The position numbers and the translations under genes were made by a program. Of a stretch of DNA of 25,590 nucleotides, positions 15,521 to 23,322 are shown piece after piece; the stretch's first letter is position 1; each line of letters opens with the position of its first letter. Origin of the DNA: VRUE01 sp044867925 (GTDB taxonomy: Bacteria > Actinomycetota > Thermoleophilia > Solirubrobacterales > 70-9); assembly GCA_044867925.1 (NCBI GenBank), contig JBIOVV010000012.1, positions 1 to 25,590 on the forward strand, given 5' to 3'. Under the pieces are notes generated by a model that was given only the letters and a program-made list of their open reading frames with translations, was not told the DNA's origin and made no database searches.

Positions 15521-15538
15521 CTACCCCGAGCGGGGTAG
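15521..15538 (-). terminator. hairpin at the end of the SPT-like gene
   Basis: CTACCCCG (15521-15528) pairs perfectly with CGGGGTAG (15531-15538) around a two-base loop. The leftward gene's TAG stop is inside the distal arm, and the downstream strand continues TTTCGGG. This is a strong stem with a short T-run, suited to termination of the SPT-like gene. Confidence 0.5.
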
Positions 15539-16780
15539 ATCGGGAAAGTCCTCGATCACTCTGGCGATCGTTCCCAATGCGCCGTCGAGGTGCTCGCGCT
15601 CGTGGGTCGCCATCAGGCTGGTGCGCAGCAGGGCTCCGGCCGGCGGCACCGCCGGGTGGATCGCGACGTTGGTGTAGACGCCGGCGTCGAAGAGCGCCTT
15701 CCAGAGCAGGACCGCCTGCCAGTCGTCGCCGACGACGACCGGGACGACGGGGGTGGTCGCCACGGTCCCGTCGGGGAGCACGCCGGGCTCGATCACCTTC
15801 AGCCCGAGCCGGCGCAGCCCCTCGCGCAGATACTCCGCGTTGGCGAGCAGCTGCTCGAAGAGCCGTGGCCCGTCGGAGCGGATCACCCGCAGGGCCTCCA
15901 GCGCGGCGCCGACCGCGGCGGGGACCGCCGAGGCGCTGAAGACGAAGGAGCGCGAGGAGATCCGCAGGTACTCGATCACGTCGGCGGGACCGGCGACGAA
16001 GCCGCCGCAGGAGGCGAGGCTCTTGGAGAAGGTGCCCATGCGCAGATCGACCTGGTCCTCGAGGCCGAAGAGCTCGCAGGCGCCGGCGCCACGGGCGCCG
16101 AGCACGCCGGCGCCGTGCGCCTCGTCGACCATCAGCCTCGCGCCGTAGCGCTTGCAGAGCTCGACGATTTGCGGCAGGTCGCAGACGTCGCCCTCCATCG
16201 AGAAGACGCCGTCGACGACGACCAGGACGCCGCCGCCGTCCTCCGCGGCCCGCTGCAGCATCTTCTCCAGCTTGTCCATGCGGTTGTGGCGGAAGGGCCG
16301 CAGCTTGGCGCCGGAGAGGCGACAGCCGTCGAGGATCGAGGCGTGATCGCCGGAATCGACGATCACCGTGTCGCCCGGCTCGAGGATGGTTCCGATCGTG
16401 CCCAGGTTCGACTGGTAGCCGGTCGAGAAGACGATCGCGTCCTCCGCCCGCATCCACTCGGCAAGCTCCTTCTCCAGCGCCACATGCAGCGGCGTCGTGC
16501 CGTTGAGCAGGCGCGAGCCGGTGACGCCGGTGCCGTAGGTCTCCAGGGCGTCGCGCGCCGCCTGCTTGACCCGCTCGTCGCCGGTCAGGCCGAGGTAGTT
16601 GTTGGAGCCGAGCATGATCGTCTCGCGGCCTTCCATCTCGACCACCGGGCCGGCCTGCGAGGTGAGCAGGCGGAAGTAGGGGAGAAGGTCGTGCTGCTTG
16701 GCCGCTTCGAGCTGCTCGAGGCGGTCATGGCTGCGCGCCTTCTCGAAAACGTCGAGGGGGGCCTTCGCTGTCTCGCTCAT
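15521..16780 (-). CDS. serine palmitoyltransferase-like alpha-oxoamine synthase (PLP enzyme)
   Basis: This is a 419-residue fold-type I PLP enzyme of the alpha-oxoamine synthase family, which condenses an amino acid with an acyl-CoA or acyl-ACP. Seen are MLGSNNYLGLTGDERV, GTGVTGSRLLNGT, FSTGYQSNLGTI, the ring-stacking His in DSGDHASILDG, VDGVFSMEGDVCDLP, the PLP Asp/His in VDEAHGAGVLG (near 218-222), and the Schiff-base lysine in GTFSKSLAS near 253. The wording YFRLLTSQAGPVVEMEG, VEM, MEGDVCDLP and GTFSKSLASCGGF is closest, from memory, to Bacteroidetes serine palmitoyltransferase, more than to BioF or Kbl. Glycine C-acetyltransferase is the main alternative. ATG 16780 was chosen because the longer frame (to 16813) would overlap the divergent gene. 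The divergent GNAT supports sphingolipid synthesis. Confidence 0.85.
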   Translation of the reverse strand: MSETAKAPLDVFEKARSHDRLEQLEAAKQHDLLPYFRLLTSQAGPVVEMEGRETIMLGSNNYLGLTGDERVKQAARDALETYGTGVTGSRLLNGTTPLHVALEKELAEWMRAEDAIVFSTGYQSNLGTIGTILEPGDTVIVDSGDHASILDGCRLSGAKLRPFRHNRMDKLEKMLQRAAEDGGGVLVVVDGVFSMEGDVCDLPQIVELCKRYGARLMVDEAHGAGVLGARGAGACELFGLEDQVDLRMGTFSKSLASCGGFVAGPADVIEYLRISSRSFVFSASAVPAAVGAALEALRVIRSDGPRLFEQLLANAEYLREGLRRLGLKVIEPGVLPDGTVATTPVVPVVVGDDWQAVLLWKALFDAGVYTNVAIHPAVPPAGALLRTSLMATHEREHLDGALGTIARVIEDFPDLPRSG

Positions 16781-16787
16781 GGGGCAG

Positions 16788-16797
16788 AGTGTAGGTT
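16788..16797. promoter_or_regulatory. overlapping divergent -10 boxes between the SPT-like and GNAT genes
   Basis: Read leftward, TACACT (complement of 16788-16793) ends seven bases before the SPT-like ATG. Read rightward, TAGGTT (16792-16797) ends nine bases before the GNAT GTG. The two hexamers share two base pairs. Neither gene has a Shine-Dalgarno. Both transcripts would begin at or very near the start codon, so they are probably leaderless and their polymerases would compete. Confidence 0.5.
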
Positions 16798-16806
16798 CCG
16801 GGCCCC

Positions 16807-17943
16807 GTGGCAAGCGTGACTATCAGGCCGGTCCGCAGCAAGCGTGAGCTGAAGCGCTTCGTCAAGGTGCCCTTCCGGCTGCACCGCGAGCATCCACAGT
16901 GGGTGGCGCCGCTGGTCTTCGAGCGGATGGAGTTCCTCGACCGCGACAAGAACCCCTACTTCGAGCACGCCGAGGCGGAGTTCTTCATCGCCGAACGCGA
17001 TGGCGAGCCGGTCGGCCGGATCACGGCCCAGATCGACCATCGCTGGGACGAGTTCCAGGGGGGCAGCGACGCGATGTTCGGCTTCTTCGAGACGGTGGAC
17101 GATGCCGAGGTCAGCGCTGCCCTGCTCGGCGCGGCCACCGAGTGGGCGCAGGCCAGGGGCCGCAGCCGCATCCTCGGGCCGATGGACTTCACGACCAACG
17201 ATGAGATCGGCATCCTGATCGAGGGCTTCGAGCGCCGACCGATGATCCTCGAGCCCTGGCACCCCCCCTGCTACCGCGAGCTGATCGAGGCGGCAGGCTT
17301 CGGCAAGGCGATGGACGTGCAGATGTGGGAACTGCAGTTCGGTGACCTCAAGCAGGGCGAGCGCTTCGATCCCTCGATCCACGCGGCTGCCGAGAAGGCC
17401 CTGCACGACGAAGGCATCGCGATTCGCAGCATGGACAAGCGCGACATGGCCGGCGAGGTGCGCCGTTTCATGGACGTCTACAACGAGGCCTGGGGGGACA
17501 ACTGGGGTTTCGTCCCGATCACCGATGCCGAGGTCGAGTTCCAGGCGAAGAACCTCAAGCAGGTGCTCGACGAGGACTGGGCCTACATGGCCGAGAAGGA
17601 CGGCGAGGTCGTCGGCGCCGCCCTCACCCTGCCCGACATCAACCAGGTGCTCGCCAAGCTGAACGGACGTCTGCTGCCGTTCGGGTGGCTCAGGTTTCTG
17701 CTCGGCAAGGGGAAGATCGACCAGCTGCGGGTGCTGGCGCTCGGCGTCAAGCACGAGTACCGCCACAGCGGCGTCGCCGCCGGCCTCTACCTCAAGCATC
17801 TGGAGACCGCCGCCCGGCCGGGCACGATCGAAGGCGGTGAGATGGGCTGGATCCTCGAGACCAACGGCCCGATGAACCGGGCGATGGAAGGCATGGGCGG
17901 CACGGTCGTCAAGAAGTACCGGATCTTCGAGAAGGCTCTTTAG
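16807..17943 (+). CDS. GNAT-superfamily acyltransferase, candidate bacterial ceramide synthase-like protein
   Basis: This 378-residue cytoplasmic protein belongs to the large GNAT-fold family often labelled N-acetyltransferase. Recognisable parts are VTIRPVRSKRELKRFVKVPFRL, HPQWVAPL, KNPYFEHAEAEFFIAERDGEPVGRI, ILGPMDFTTNDEIGILIEGFERRP, and the C-terminal acyl-CoA-binding region (LRVLALGVKHEYRHSGVAAGLYLK) that gives the R-H-S-G-V-A pyrophosphate loop. Two GNAT-like halves seem present. Bacterial ceramide synthase of Caulobacter is a GNAT-type acyltransferase of similar size acting in the same pathway as serine palmitoyltransferase. Adjacency to the SPT-like gene supports N-acylation of a long-chain base here, but the substrate is inferred. 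GTG 16807 has no ribosome site and is probably leaderless; GTG 16816 is the alternative. Confidence 0.75.
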   Translation: MASVTIRPVRSKRELKRFVKVPFRLHREHPQWVAPLVFERMEFLDRDKNPYFEHAEAEFFIAERDGEPVGRITAQIDHRWDEFQGGSDAMFGFFETVDDAEVSAALLGAATEWAQARGRSRILGPMDFTTNDEIGILIEGFERRPMILEPWHPPCYRELIEAAGFGKAMDVQMWELQFGDLKQGERFDPSIHAAAEKALHDEGIAIRSMDKRDMAGEVRRFMDVYNEAWGDNWGFVPITDAEVEFQAKNLKQVLDEDWAYMAEKDGEVVGAALTLPDINQVLAKLNGRLLPFGWLRFLLGKGKIDQLRVLALGVKHEYRHSGVAAGLYLKHLETAARPGTIEGGEMGWILETNGPMNRAMEGMGGTVVKKYRIFEKAL

Positions 17944-17992
17944 ATCCGCGCAAGGTGCGGGATGCCCCGGCCTGATGCGCCGCCGCCCTCGC

Positions 17993-17998
17993 TAAGGT
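17993..17998 (+). promoter_or_regulatory. -10 box TAAGGT of the small membrane protein/AlkA pair
   Basis: TAAGGT fits the TANNNT actinobacterial -10 and ends six bases before GTG 18005. This spacing implies a leaderless transcript. No convincing -35 is seen. ATG 18014, with GGGTGAG upstream, is a competing leadered start. Confidence 0.3.
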
Positions 17999-18004
17999 CG
18001 AAGG

Positions 18005-18271
18005 GTGAGTTCAATGGAGCTAGAGCCGGTTTCGGTTCGCATCCTTCCCCACGAGAGCTCCGCCCCGCTCGCCGTGCGCGGCGAGGCGCGGACGGCGGTG
18101 ATGGCGGCTGCAGGCGGGGTGCTCGCCGGCGCCGCGACCGTTGCCGCGGTGCGGGCCGTCGGTGCGGTTGCCGGGCGCAAACGGGCTCCGCGCCGGCTCG
18201 GCCGCCGCGAGCGGCAAAACGTCGTCGCCAGCCGCTCCTTCCTGGTTGACGTTCACCTGCTCGGACGGTGA
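18005..18271 (+). CDS. small hypothetical protein with one hydrophobic segment
   Basis: This 88-residue product (GTG 18005; ATG 18014 is an alternative giving 85) has a short polar N-terminus, an Ala/Gly/Val-rich hydrophobic stretch from about 32 to 58 (AVMAAAGGVLAGAATVAAVRAVGAVAG), then a strongly basic segment (RKRAPRRLGRRER) and a hydrophobic tail ending FLVDVHLLGR. It may be a one-helix membrane protein with a basic cytoplasmic part. I do not recognise a family. Its stop overlaps the glycosylase start (GTGA), so the two genes are translationally coupled. Confidence 0.6.
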   Translation: MSSMELEPVSVRILPHESSAPLAVRGEARTAVMAAAGGVLAGAATVAAVRAVGAVAGRKRAPRRLGRRERQNVVASRSFLVDVHLLGR

Positions 18272-19167
18272 GCCTGGAGGTAGAGGTCCGACCGCGCTCG
18301 CCCTTCCGGCTGCCGGGCTACGGCAGCGAGGACGGCGTGATGCGGGTGCAGCGGGGCATCACCTCGCGCCTGCTGCACGTCGAGCAGAGCCCGGTCCTGG
18401 TGCGGGCCTGGGAAGCGGGCAAGGACAGGGTCGCCCTGCGGGCGGAGCCGCTCGATCCGCGCCAGATCGCCGCGCCCCGCGCCGGCCAGGCCGCTCCCCG
18501 GCGAGAAGCCGGAGAGGCCGAGCTGGCGGTGGCGCTGGAGCGGATGCGCTTCGCGCTCGGCGTCGACGACGATCTCACCGACTTCTACCGTCGCTTTCGA
18601 GGCGATCCGCTGCTCGGCCCGCTCTTGCGTCGCCGTCCCCACCTGCGCCCGCGCCGCCGGCCCTGGCCGTGGGAGGCGCTGGCGTGGGCTGTCGTCAAGC
18701 AACTGATCGAGACGGGGCGCGCGGCGCGCATCCAGCGTCGCATGGTCGGGCGCTGGGGCCTGCGGCTCGGGGTGGGAGGAGGCTCATTGCGCGACGTGCC
18801 GACCCCCGACCTGATCGCCGGTCGGGCGCCGGTTGAAATGGAGTCGATGGGGTTGGCGCTGAAGCGGGCGATCGCCCTGCGCTCGGTTGCCGCCCAGGTC
18901 GCCCAGGGGCGTTGCGACCTGGCCGCGCCGGCAGCCGATCGCCGCTTGCTCGCGATTCGCGAGGTCGGGCCCTGGACGGTGCAGTGCCTTGGCCTCTTCG
19001 GTCGCGGCGACCCCGACTCGCTGCCGGCCGGCGACCTGATCTACCTGAAGCTGGTCGGCCGTCTTGCCCGGCTCGGCCGCCGGGCGACCGTCGAGGAGGT
19101 GGAGGAGTTCTACGCTCCTTACGCGCCCTACCGGGGCCTCGCGGCGGCTTGGACGATCGGCCTTTAG
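18268..19167 (+). CDS. AlkA-type DNA-3-methyladenine glycosylase (HhH-GPD)
   Basis: This 299-residue DNA repair enzyme removes alkylated bases. It starts with the GTG that overlaps the preceding stop. The N-terminal ~85 residues are consistent with the beta-rich domain of AlkA. The HhH-GPD fold follows: a helix DLTDFYRRFRGDPLLGPLL, PWEALAWAVVKQLIETGRAARI (compare the AlkA LxxxIxxQQ helix), the hairpin REVGPWTVQCLGLFGRG near 232-248, and the catalytic aspartate in PAGDLIYLKLVG near 257. The presence of Asp with the GPWT hairpin supports activity. The Gln-Gln pair in the QQ helix is replaced by KQ, which may matter for base recognition. It ends 54 bp before the cyclic-di-GMP gene. Confidence 0.85.
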   Translation: MSLEVEVRPRSPFRLPGYGSEDGVMRVQRGITSRLLHVEQSPVLVRAWEAGKDRVALRAEPLDPRQIAAPRAGQAAPRREAGEAELAVALERMRFALGVDDDLTDFYRRFRGDPLLGPLLRRRPHLRPRRRPWPWEALAWAVVKQLIETGRAARIQRRMVGRWGLRLGVGGGSLRDVPTPDLIAGRAPVEMESMGLALKRAIALRSVAAQVAQGRCDLAAPAADRRLLAIREVGPWTVQCLGLFGRGDPDSLPAGDLIYLKLVGRLARLGRRATVEEVEEFYAPYAPYRGLAAAWTIGL

Positions 19168-19187
19168 AGGGCCGCCGGCGGCTGAAC

Positions 19188-19214
19188 TCAAGCGTGCCCG
19201 ATAACGGTCGATAA
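19188..19214 (+). promoter_or_regulatory. sigma-28 (FliA/WhiG)-like promoter before the GGDEF-EAL gene
   Basis: TCAA (19188-19191), exactly 15 bases, then GTCGATAA (19207-19214) follows the sigma-28 layout TAAA-N15-GCCGATAA, with two differences. The start of transcription would fall about seven bases further, at or one base before the ATG at 19222, so the mRNA is probably leaderless. A second CCGATAA lies in the spacer at 19198-19204. Confidence 0.5.
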
Positions 19215-19221
19215 GCGAGCC

Positions 19222-21516
19222 ATGGAGAGCTCGAAGCGGGGTGGCAGCTGGCCCGAGAAACGAGTCAACGAGTTCCTCGACCAGATCTCCGCCGGCGGCG
19301 AGGACTATCGCCGCCTGGTCGAGCGCCTGCCGGCGATCGTCTACGCCTCCGAGCTGGGCGAGAACGGCCGCTGGCGCTACGTCAGTCCGCAGGTGGAGGA
19401 AATCCTCGGCTACACGCCGGAGGAGTGGCTTGCCGACCCCGGGCTCTGGGCCAGCCTCCTGCACCCCGACGATCGCGAGCGCGCGCTCTCCCAAGAGTCG
19501 CGCAATACGATCGGCACCCGCAACCCGCCACCGGTCGACTACCGCATGATCACCCGTGACGGGCGCACCGTCTGGATCCTCGACGAGGCCGTGCTCGAGC
19601 CGGACGAAGCGGGCACTCAGGTTTGGCACGGCGTTCTCTACGACATCACCGAGCGCAAGAACGCCGAGCAGGAGCTGCAACGGGCCGCGGCGCAGCAGGC
19701 CGCGGTGGCCCAGCTCGGCGGTCGCGCCCTGCAGGATGGGGACCCCGAGGGCCTGATGGCCGAGGCTGTCTCGCTGCTGCAGGAGATCGAGGGGGTGCAC
19801 GCGGCCTGCATCTGGGAGATCGGCCGCGACGGCCGCCGGCTGGGGCTGCGAGCCGGGCTCGAGGATCGGGTCGTCGGGGCCGCCAGGGCCTCCGCCGCGC
19901 GCGACTCCCACGCCGGTGCCGCGCTCGACTCGCGCCTGCACGTGATCGTCGACGACTGGTCCAGCGAGCGCCGCTTCTCGATGCCGCCGACGCTGCGCGT
20001 GCTCGGCGTGCGCAGCAGCCTTGCCGTCGTGATCGACGGCAAGGACCAGCCCTTCGGCGTCCTCGACGTCCACTCCACCGAGCCCAACCGCTTCACGCCT
20101 CAGGACGTGCACTTCGTCCAGGCCTCGGCCAACGTCCTCGCCGATGCGATCGAGCGCCACGCCACCGATCAGGCCCTGCGCCACCGGGTCCTGCACGACC
20201 CGCTCACCGGCTTGCCCAACCGGCTCAGCTTCGTCGACTCGCTCAACGACGCGCTGAGGCGCAGCACCGTCTCCGGCTCGCCGGTCGGGATCCTCTTCCT
20301 CGATCTCGACAACTTCAAGCTGATCAACGACAGCATGGGCCACCACGCCGGCGACGAGCTGCTCGGCGCGGTGGCGCCGCGACTGCGCGGCCATCTGCGC
20401 CCCGGCGACATCGTCGCCCGCTTCGGCGGCGACGAGTTCGGCATCCTCGTCGACCGTCTCGCCGACGAGGACGAGGCGGTCGCGATCGCCGACCGCATCG
20501 CCGCCGCCTTCGCCGAGCCCTACGCGATGGGTGGGGTCGATCATTTCGTCAGCGCCAGCGTCGGCATCGCGGTCGCCCGCCCCTCGAGCCGCGAGCCGAT
20601 CGACGCCGATCTGCTGATTCGCGATGCCGACGCAGCCATGTACCGAGCCAAGGAACGCGGTCGCGCCCGCTGCGAGCTCTTCGACGCCGAGATGCGGGCG
20701 GGAGCGCTGCGCCGGCTCGAGGTGGAGCGGGAGCTCCGTCAAGCGCTCGAGCGCCGTGAGCTGGAGCTGCACTACCAGCCGCTGATCGCCCTGCGCAGCG
20801 GTGAGATCACCGGCTTCGAGGCGCTGGTCCGCTGGCGCCATCCTGAGCGCGGCCTGCTCGATCCCGGCGATTTCGTCCCGATCGCCGAGGACAGCGGCCT
20901 GATCGAGCCGATCGGCCGCTGGGCGCTGGAAAGCGCCTGCCGCCAGGTGCTCGAGTGGCATGAGCTGCGTCCAGACCAGAGGCCCTTCGACGTCTCGGTC
21001 AACCTCTCCGCCCGGCAGGTGACCCACCGCGACCTTGCCGGCTCGATCGGCGAGATCCTCACCGGCACCGGTCTCGAGCCGGTGCATCTGCGGCTGGAGG
21101 TGACCGAGAGCGTCCTCGTCGAGGAGTCGGCGACCGCCACGGGCACCCTGGAAGCGCTCAGCGACATCGGCGTCGGCCTCGTCCTCGACGATTTCGGCAC
21201 CGGTTACTCCTCGCTGGCCTATCTCAATCGCTTTCCCTTCGACGCGCTGAAGATCGACCGCTCCTTCGTCGATGCGCTGGGGGTCGAACAGGAGCGCACG
21301 GCGATCGTCGAGGCGATCATCGGCATGGCCCGCGCTCTCTCGCTCGACGTGATCGCCGAGGGGGTCGAGAACGAGCCGCAGATGCTGGAGCTGAGTCGGC
21401 TGGACTGCGATTACGCCCAGGGCCACCTCTTCTCACGGGCGCTGCCGCCGGAGAAGATCGCCGCCCTGCTCAGCGAGGGGACGCCGCTCTATTCGGGGAT
21501 CGCGCCCGGCAGGTAG
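19222..21516 (+). CDS. PAS-GAF-GGDEF-EAL cyclic-di-GMP turnover protein
   Basis: This 764-residue signalling protein joins sensory and catalytic domains and has no membrane helix, so it is cytoplasmic. PAS spans about 28-150 (RLPAIVYASELGENGRWRYV, ITERKNAE at its end). GAF is about 155-310 (LGVRSSLAVVIDGKDQPFGVLDV). The GGDEF domain carries RFGGDEFGIL near 400-409, and an RPGD inhibitory site at 393-396 lies five residues before it. The EAL domain begins YQPLIALRSGEITGFEALVRW (EAL near 533), with LEVTESVLVEE, DDFGTGYSS, KIDRSFV and EGVE all intact. Both synthase and phosphodiesterase activities are therefore possible. ATG 19222 has no ribosome site and is likely leaderless from the sigma-28-like promoter. 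The C-terminal codons overlap the end of the convergent substrate-binding gene by 28 bp. Confidence 0.96.
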   Translation: MESSKRGGSWPEKRVNEFLDQISAGGEDYRRLVERLPAIVYASELGENGRWRYVSPQVEEILGYTPEEWLADPGLWASLLHPDDRERALSQESRNTIGTRNPPPVDYRMITRDGRTVWILDEAVLEPDEAGTQVWHGVLYDITERKNAEQELQRAAAQQAAVAQLGGRALQDGDPEGLMAEAVSLLQEIEGVHAACIWEIGRDGRRLGLRAGLEDRVVGAARASAARDSHAGAALDSRLHVIVDDWSSERRFSMPPTLRVLGVRSSLAVVIDGKDQPFGVLDVHSTEPNRFTPQDVHFVQASANVLADAIERHATDQALRHRVLHDPLTGLPNRLSFVDSLNDALRRSTVSGSPVGILFLDLDNFKLINDSMGHHAGDELLGAVAPRLRGHLRPGDIVARFGGDEFGILVDRLADEDEAVAIADRIAAAFAEPYAMGGVDHFVSASVGIAVARPSSREPIDADLLIRDADAAMYRAKERGRARCELFDAEMRAGALRRLEVERELRQALERRELELHYQPLIALRSGEITGFEALVRWRHPERGLLDPGDFVPIAEDSGLIEPIGRWALESACRQVLEWHELRPDQRPFDVSVNLSARQVTHRDLAGSIGEILTGTGLEPVHLRLEVTESVLVEESATATGTLEALSDIGVGLVLDDFGTGYSSLAYLNRFPFDALKIDRSFVDALGVEQERTAIVEAIIGMARALSLDVIAEGVENEPQMLELSRLDCDYAQGHLFSRALPPEKIAALLSEGTPLYSGIAPGR

Positions 21517-22511
21517 TCGTTGCTGAGCAGGTCGGAGGTGGCCGGCAGGCCGTCGATCAGCTCGTTGTCCCGCATCCAGCCGGTGAACTCGCGCCAACGG
21601 GCGGGAGACATGTAGCCGTAGGGCCGCTGTTCGCCGCGGGCCGGGGCGAGCAGGGGCAGCGTTGCCGCCAGCTCCGCTCTGGTCAGCTTCGGATCGAGGT
21701 CTGGGTTCGCCTCCAGCAGCGCCTTTGCCGCCGCCTCGGGATTGTCCGCCGCAGCGGCGGTGCCGCGGGCCAGCGCGGCGACGAAGAGGCGGATCGCCTG
21801 CGGATCATCTTCCAGCTGCTTGCGGCGGGCCACCAGGACGAGCTCGTCGTAGGTCGGGACGCCGAGCTTGTCGACCGCAGTGACGACGGGCTCGGCGCCG
21901 CGCAGGCGCAGGTCGACCCCCTCGACGTTGCTGAAGCCGCCCAGCATCGCCTCGGCGCGGCCGCCGAGCAGCGCCGGCAGCAGGCCGAAGCCGACGTTGA
22001 CCGTCTTCACGTCGGAGGGCTTCAGCTTGGCCCGGGCGAGGATCGTCTTCAGGTAGGCGTCCTGGTAGGGGATGCCGGCCGTGGCGATCGTCTTGCCGCG
22101 CAGGCCCGCCACACCGCCGATCCCGGACTTCTTCAGCCAGATCATCGAGGTCAGCGGCCGGTTGACGATCGCGGCGACGGCTTGGATGTCGAGGCCCTGT
22201 TCGTGGGCCAGCATCACCTCGGGCTCGTAGGAGATCGCCAGGTCGCTGCGGCCGGCGGCGAGGAGCTTCAGCGGCGCGGCCGGGTCGGAGGGGGTCTGGA
22301 TCTCGACGTCGAGGCCGGCTTCCTCGAAGTAGCCGAGCTTCTGCGCCATGTAGATGCCGGCGTGATCGGGGTTTGGATAGAAGTCGAGGGTGAGGCTGAG
22401 CGATTCCGTCTCGCCCGTCGCGTCTTCGCTCTTCTCGCCGCAGGCGGCGAGGCCGAGCGCCAGCGCGAGCAGGGCGAAGGCGAGCATCGCCGGGATGGGG
22501 ACGCGCTTCAT
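21489..22511 (-). CDS. ABC substrate-binding lipoprotein of the NMT1/THI5 (ThiY-like) family
   Basis: This 340-residue lipoprotein binds a small substrate outside the membrane and delivers it to the permease. The signal peptide ends with lipobox LAAC (Cys 24). The mature part begins LSLTLDFYPNPDHAGIYMAQKLGYF, the hallmark of the THI5/NMT1 fold that binds pyrimidine precursors of thiamine, followed by LLAAGRSDLAISYEP and PLTSMIWLKKSGI. The wording fits ThiY, a formylaminopyrimidine-binding protein, more than SsuA or TauA. ATG 22511 has AGCAGGGG upstream. It is the last gene of the leftward trio, ten bases after the permease stop. Its stop overlaps the convergent cyclic-di-GMP gene. No thiamine riboswitch was recognised, so riboflavin or other substrate use cannot be excluded. 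Confidence 0.85.
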   Translation of the reverse strand: MKRVPIPAMLAFALLALALGLAACGEKSEDATGETESLSLTLDFYPNPDHAGIYMAQKLGYFEEAGLDVEIQTPSDPAAPLKLLAAGRSDLAISYEPEVMLAHEQGLDIQAVAAIVNRPLTSMIWLKKSGIGGVAGLRGKTIATAGIPYQDAYLKTILARAKLKPSDVKTVNVGFGLLPALLGGRAEAMLGGFSNVEGVDLRLRGAEPVVTAVDKLGVPTYDELVLVARRKQLEDDPQAIRLFVAALARGTAAAADNPEAAAKALLEANPDLDPKLTRAELAATLPLLAPARGEQRPYGYMSPARWREFTGWMRDNELIDGLPATSDLLSNDYLPGAIPE

Positions 22512-22521
22512 CCCCTGCTTT

Positions 22522-23322
22522 CTATCGCCAAGTGACGATGCGGCGCTCTGCGAGGGCGAGAATCGCGAAGAGGACGATCGCCATCAGAGAGAGCACGGCG
22601 ACGGCGGCGAAGGCCCGGGCGGTCTCGAGTTGGTTCATGTCGCGGAAGATCAGTGCCCCCAGACCCGAGTCCGGAGCGGCCAGCTCGCCGAAGACGGCGC
22701 CGATGACGGCCACGGCGATGGCGATCTTGGCGCCGCTGAAGAAGTAGGGCAGGGCCGAGGGCGCCTCGACGCGAGCGAGGATCTGGCCTCGCGAGGCATC
22801 CAGCGTGCGCATCATCTTGGTCGCTTCGGGGTCGACCGAGCGCAGGCCGTCGAGGGTGTTGACGGTGATCGGGAAGAAGCAGATCAGGGCGATGATCGCC
22901 AGCGTCGGCCCGATCCCGAAGCCGAACCAGACGACCAGGATCGGGGCGATCACAACGATCGGGACGGTCTGGGAGGCGATGATGAGCGGCTGGAAGGCGA
23001 GGCGCAGCGTCTCGGAGAGGTGCATCGCGAGGGCAAAGCCGACGCCGGCGATGAGCGCGCAGCCAAAGCCGATCAGGACCTCCTCGAGGGTGACCCAGGC
23101 GTTTTCGGCGAGCAGCGAACGGCTCTGCCAGAGCGCCTCGGCGATTTCGGCGGGGGAGGGGACGAGGAAGCTTTCGAGATTGAGCAGATCGGCCAGCGCT
23201 CCGGTCGAGGCGGCGACCTGCCAGGCGCCGAGCAGCCCGCAGAGCAGCAACGTGGGCAGGAGCCATCGCTTCAGCTGTCGATTTCTTTCCATCTGTCGGG
23301 CAAAACTCGACAGTCCGCTCAT
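22522..23322 (-). CDS. ABC transporter permease (ThiX/SsuC-like)
   Basis: This 266-residue inner-membrane protein belongs to the binding-protein-dependent permease family shared by ThiX, SsuC and TauC. After a basic N-terminal segment and a first helix (WLLPTLLLCGLLGAWQV), the core contains SLLAENAWVTLEEVLIGFGCALIAGV. The permease loop motif is MMRTLDASRGQILARVEAPSALPYFFSG, where the conserved EAA-G loop contacts the ATPase. About six helices are present. Its ATG overlaps the ATPase stop (ATGA), so both are translationally coupled. It should form a homodimer with two copies of the ATPase. Confidence 0.93.
   Translation of the reverse strand: MSGLSSFARQMERNRQLKRWLLPTLLLCGLLGAWQVAASTGALADLLNLESFLVPSPAEIAEALWQSRSLLAENAWVTLEEVLIGFGCALIAGVGFALAMHLSETLRLAFQPLIIASQTVPIVVIAPILVVWFGFGIGPTLAIIALICFFPITVNTLDGLRSVDPEATKMMRTLDASRGQILARVEAPSALPYFFSGAKIAIAVAVIGAVFGELAAPDSGLGALIFRDMNQLETARAFAAVAVLSLMAIVLFAILALAERRIVTWR

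Noticed and set aside
15347..15538. 63-codon plus-strand frame in the mihF upstream region
   Set aside because: No ribosome site, no recognised motif, and it ends in the hairpin of the convergent gene.
18784..21426. 880-codon open frame on the minus strand
   Set aside because: Entirely antisense to the AlkA end and the intact PAS-GAF-GGDEF-EAL gene; composition is of a shadow frame with no motif.
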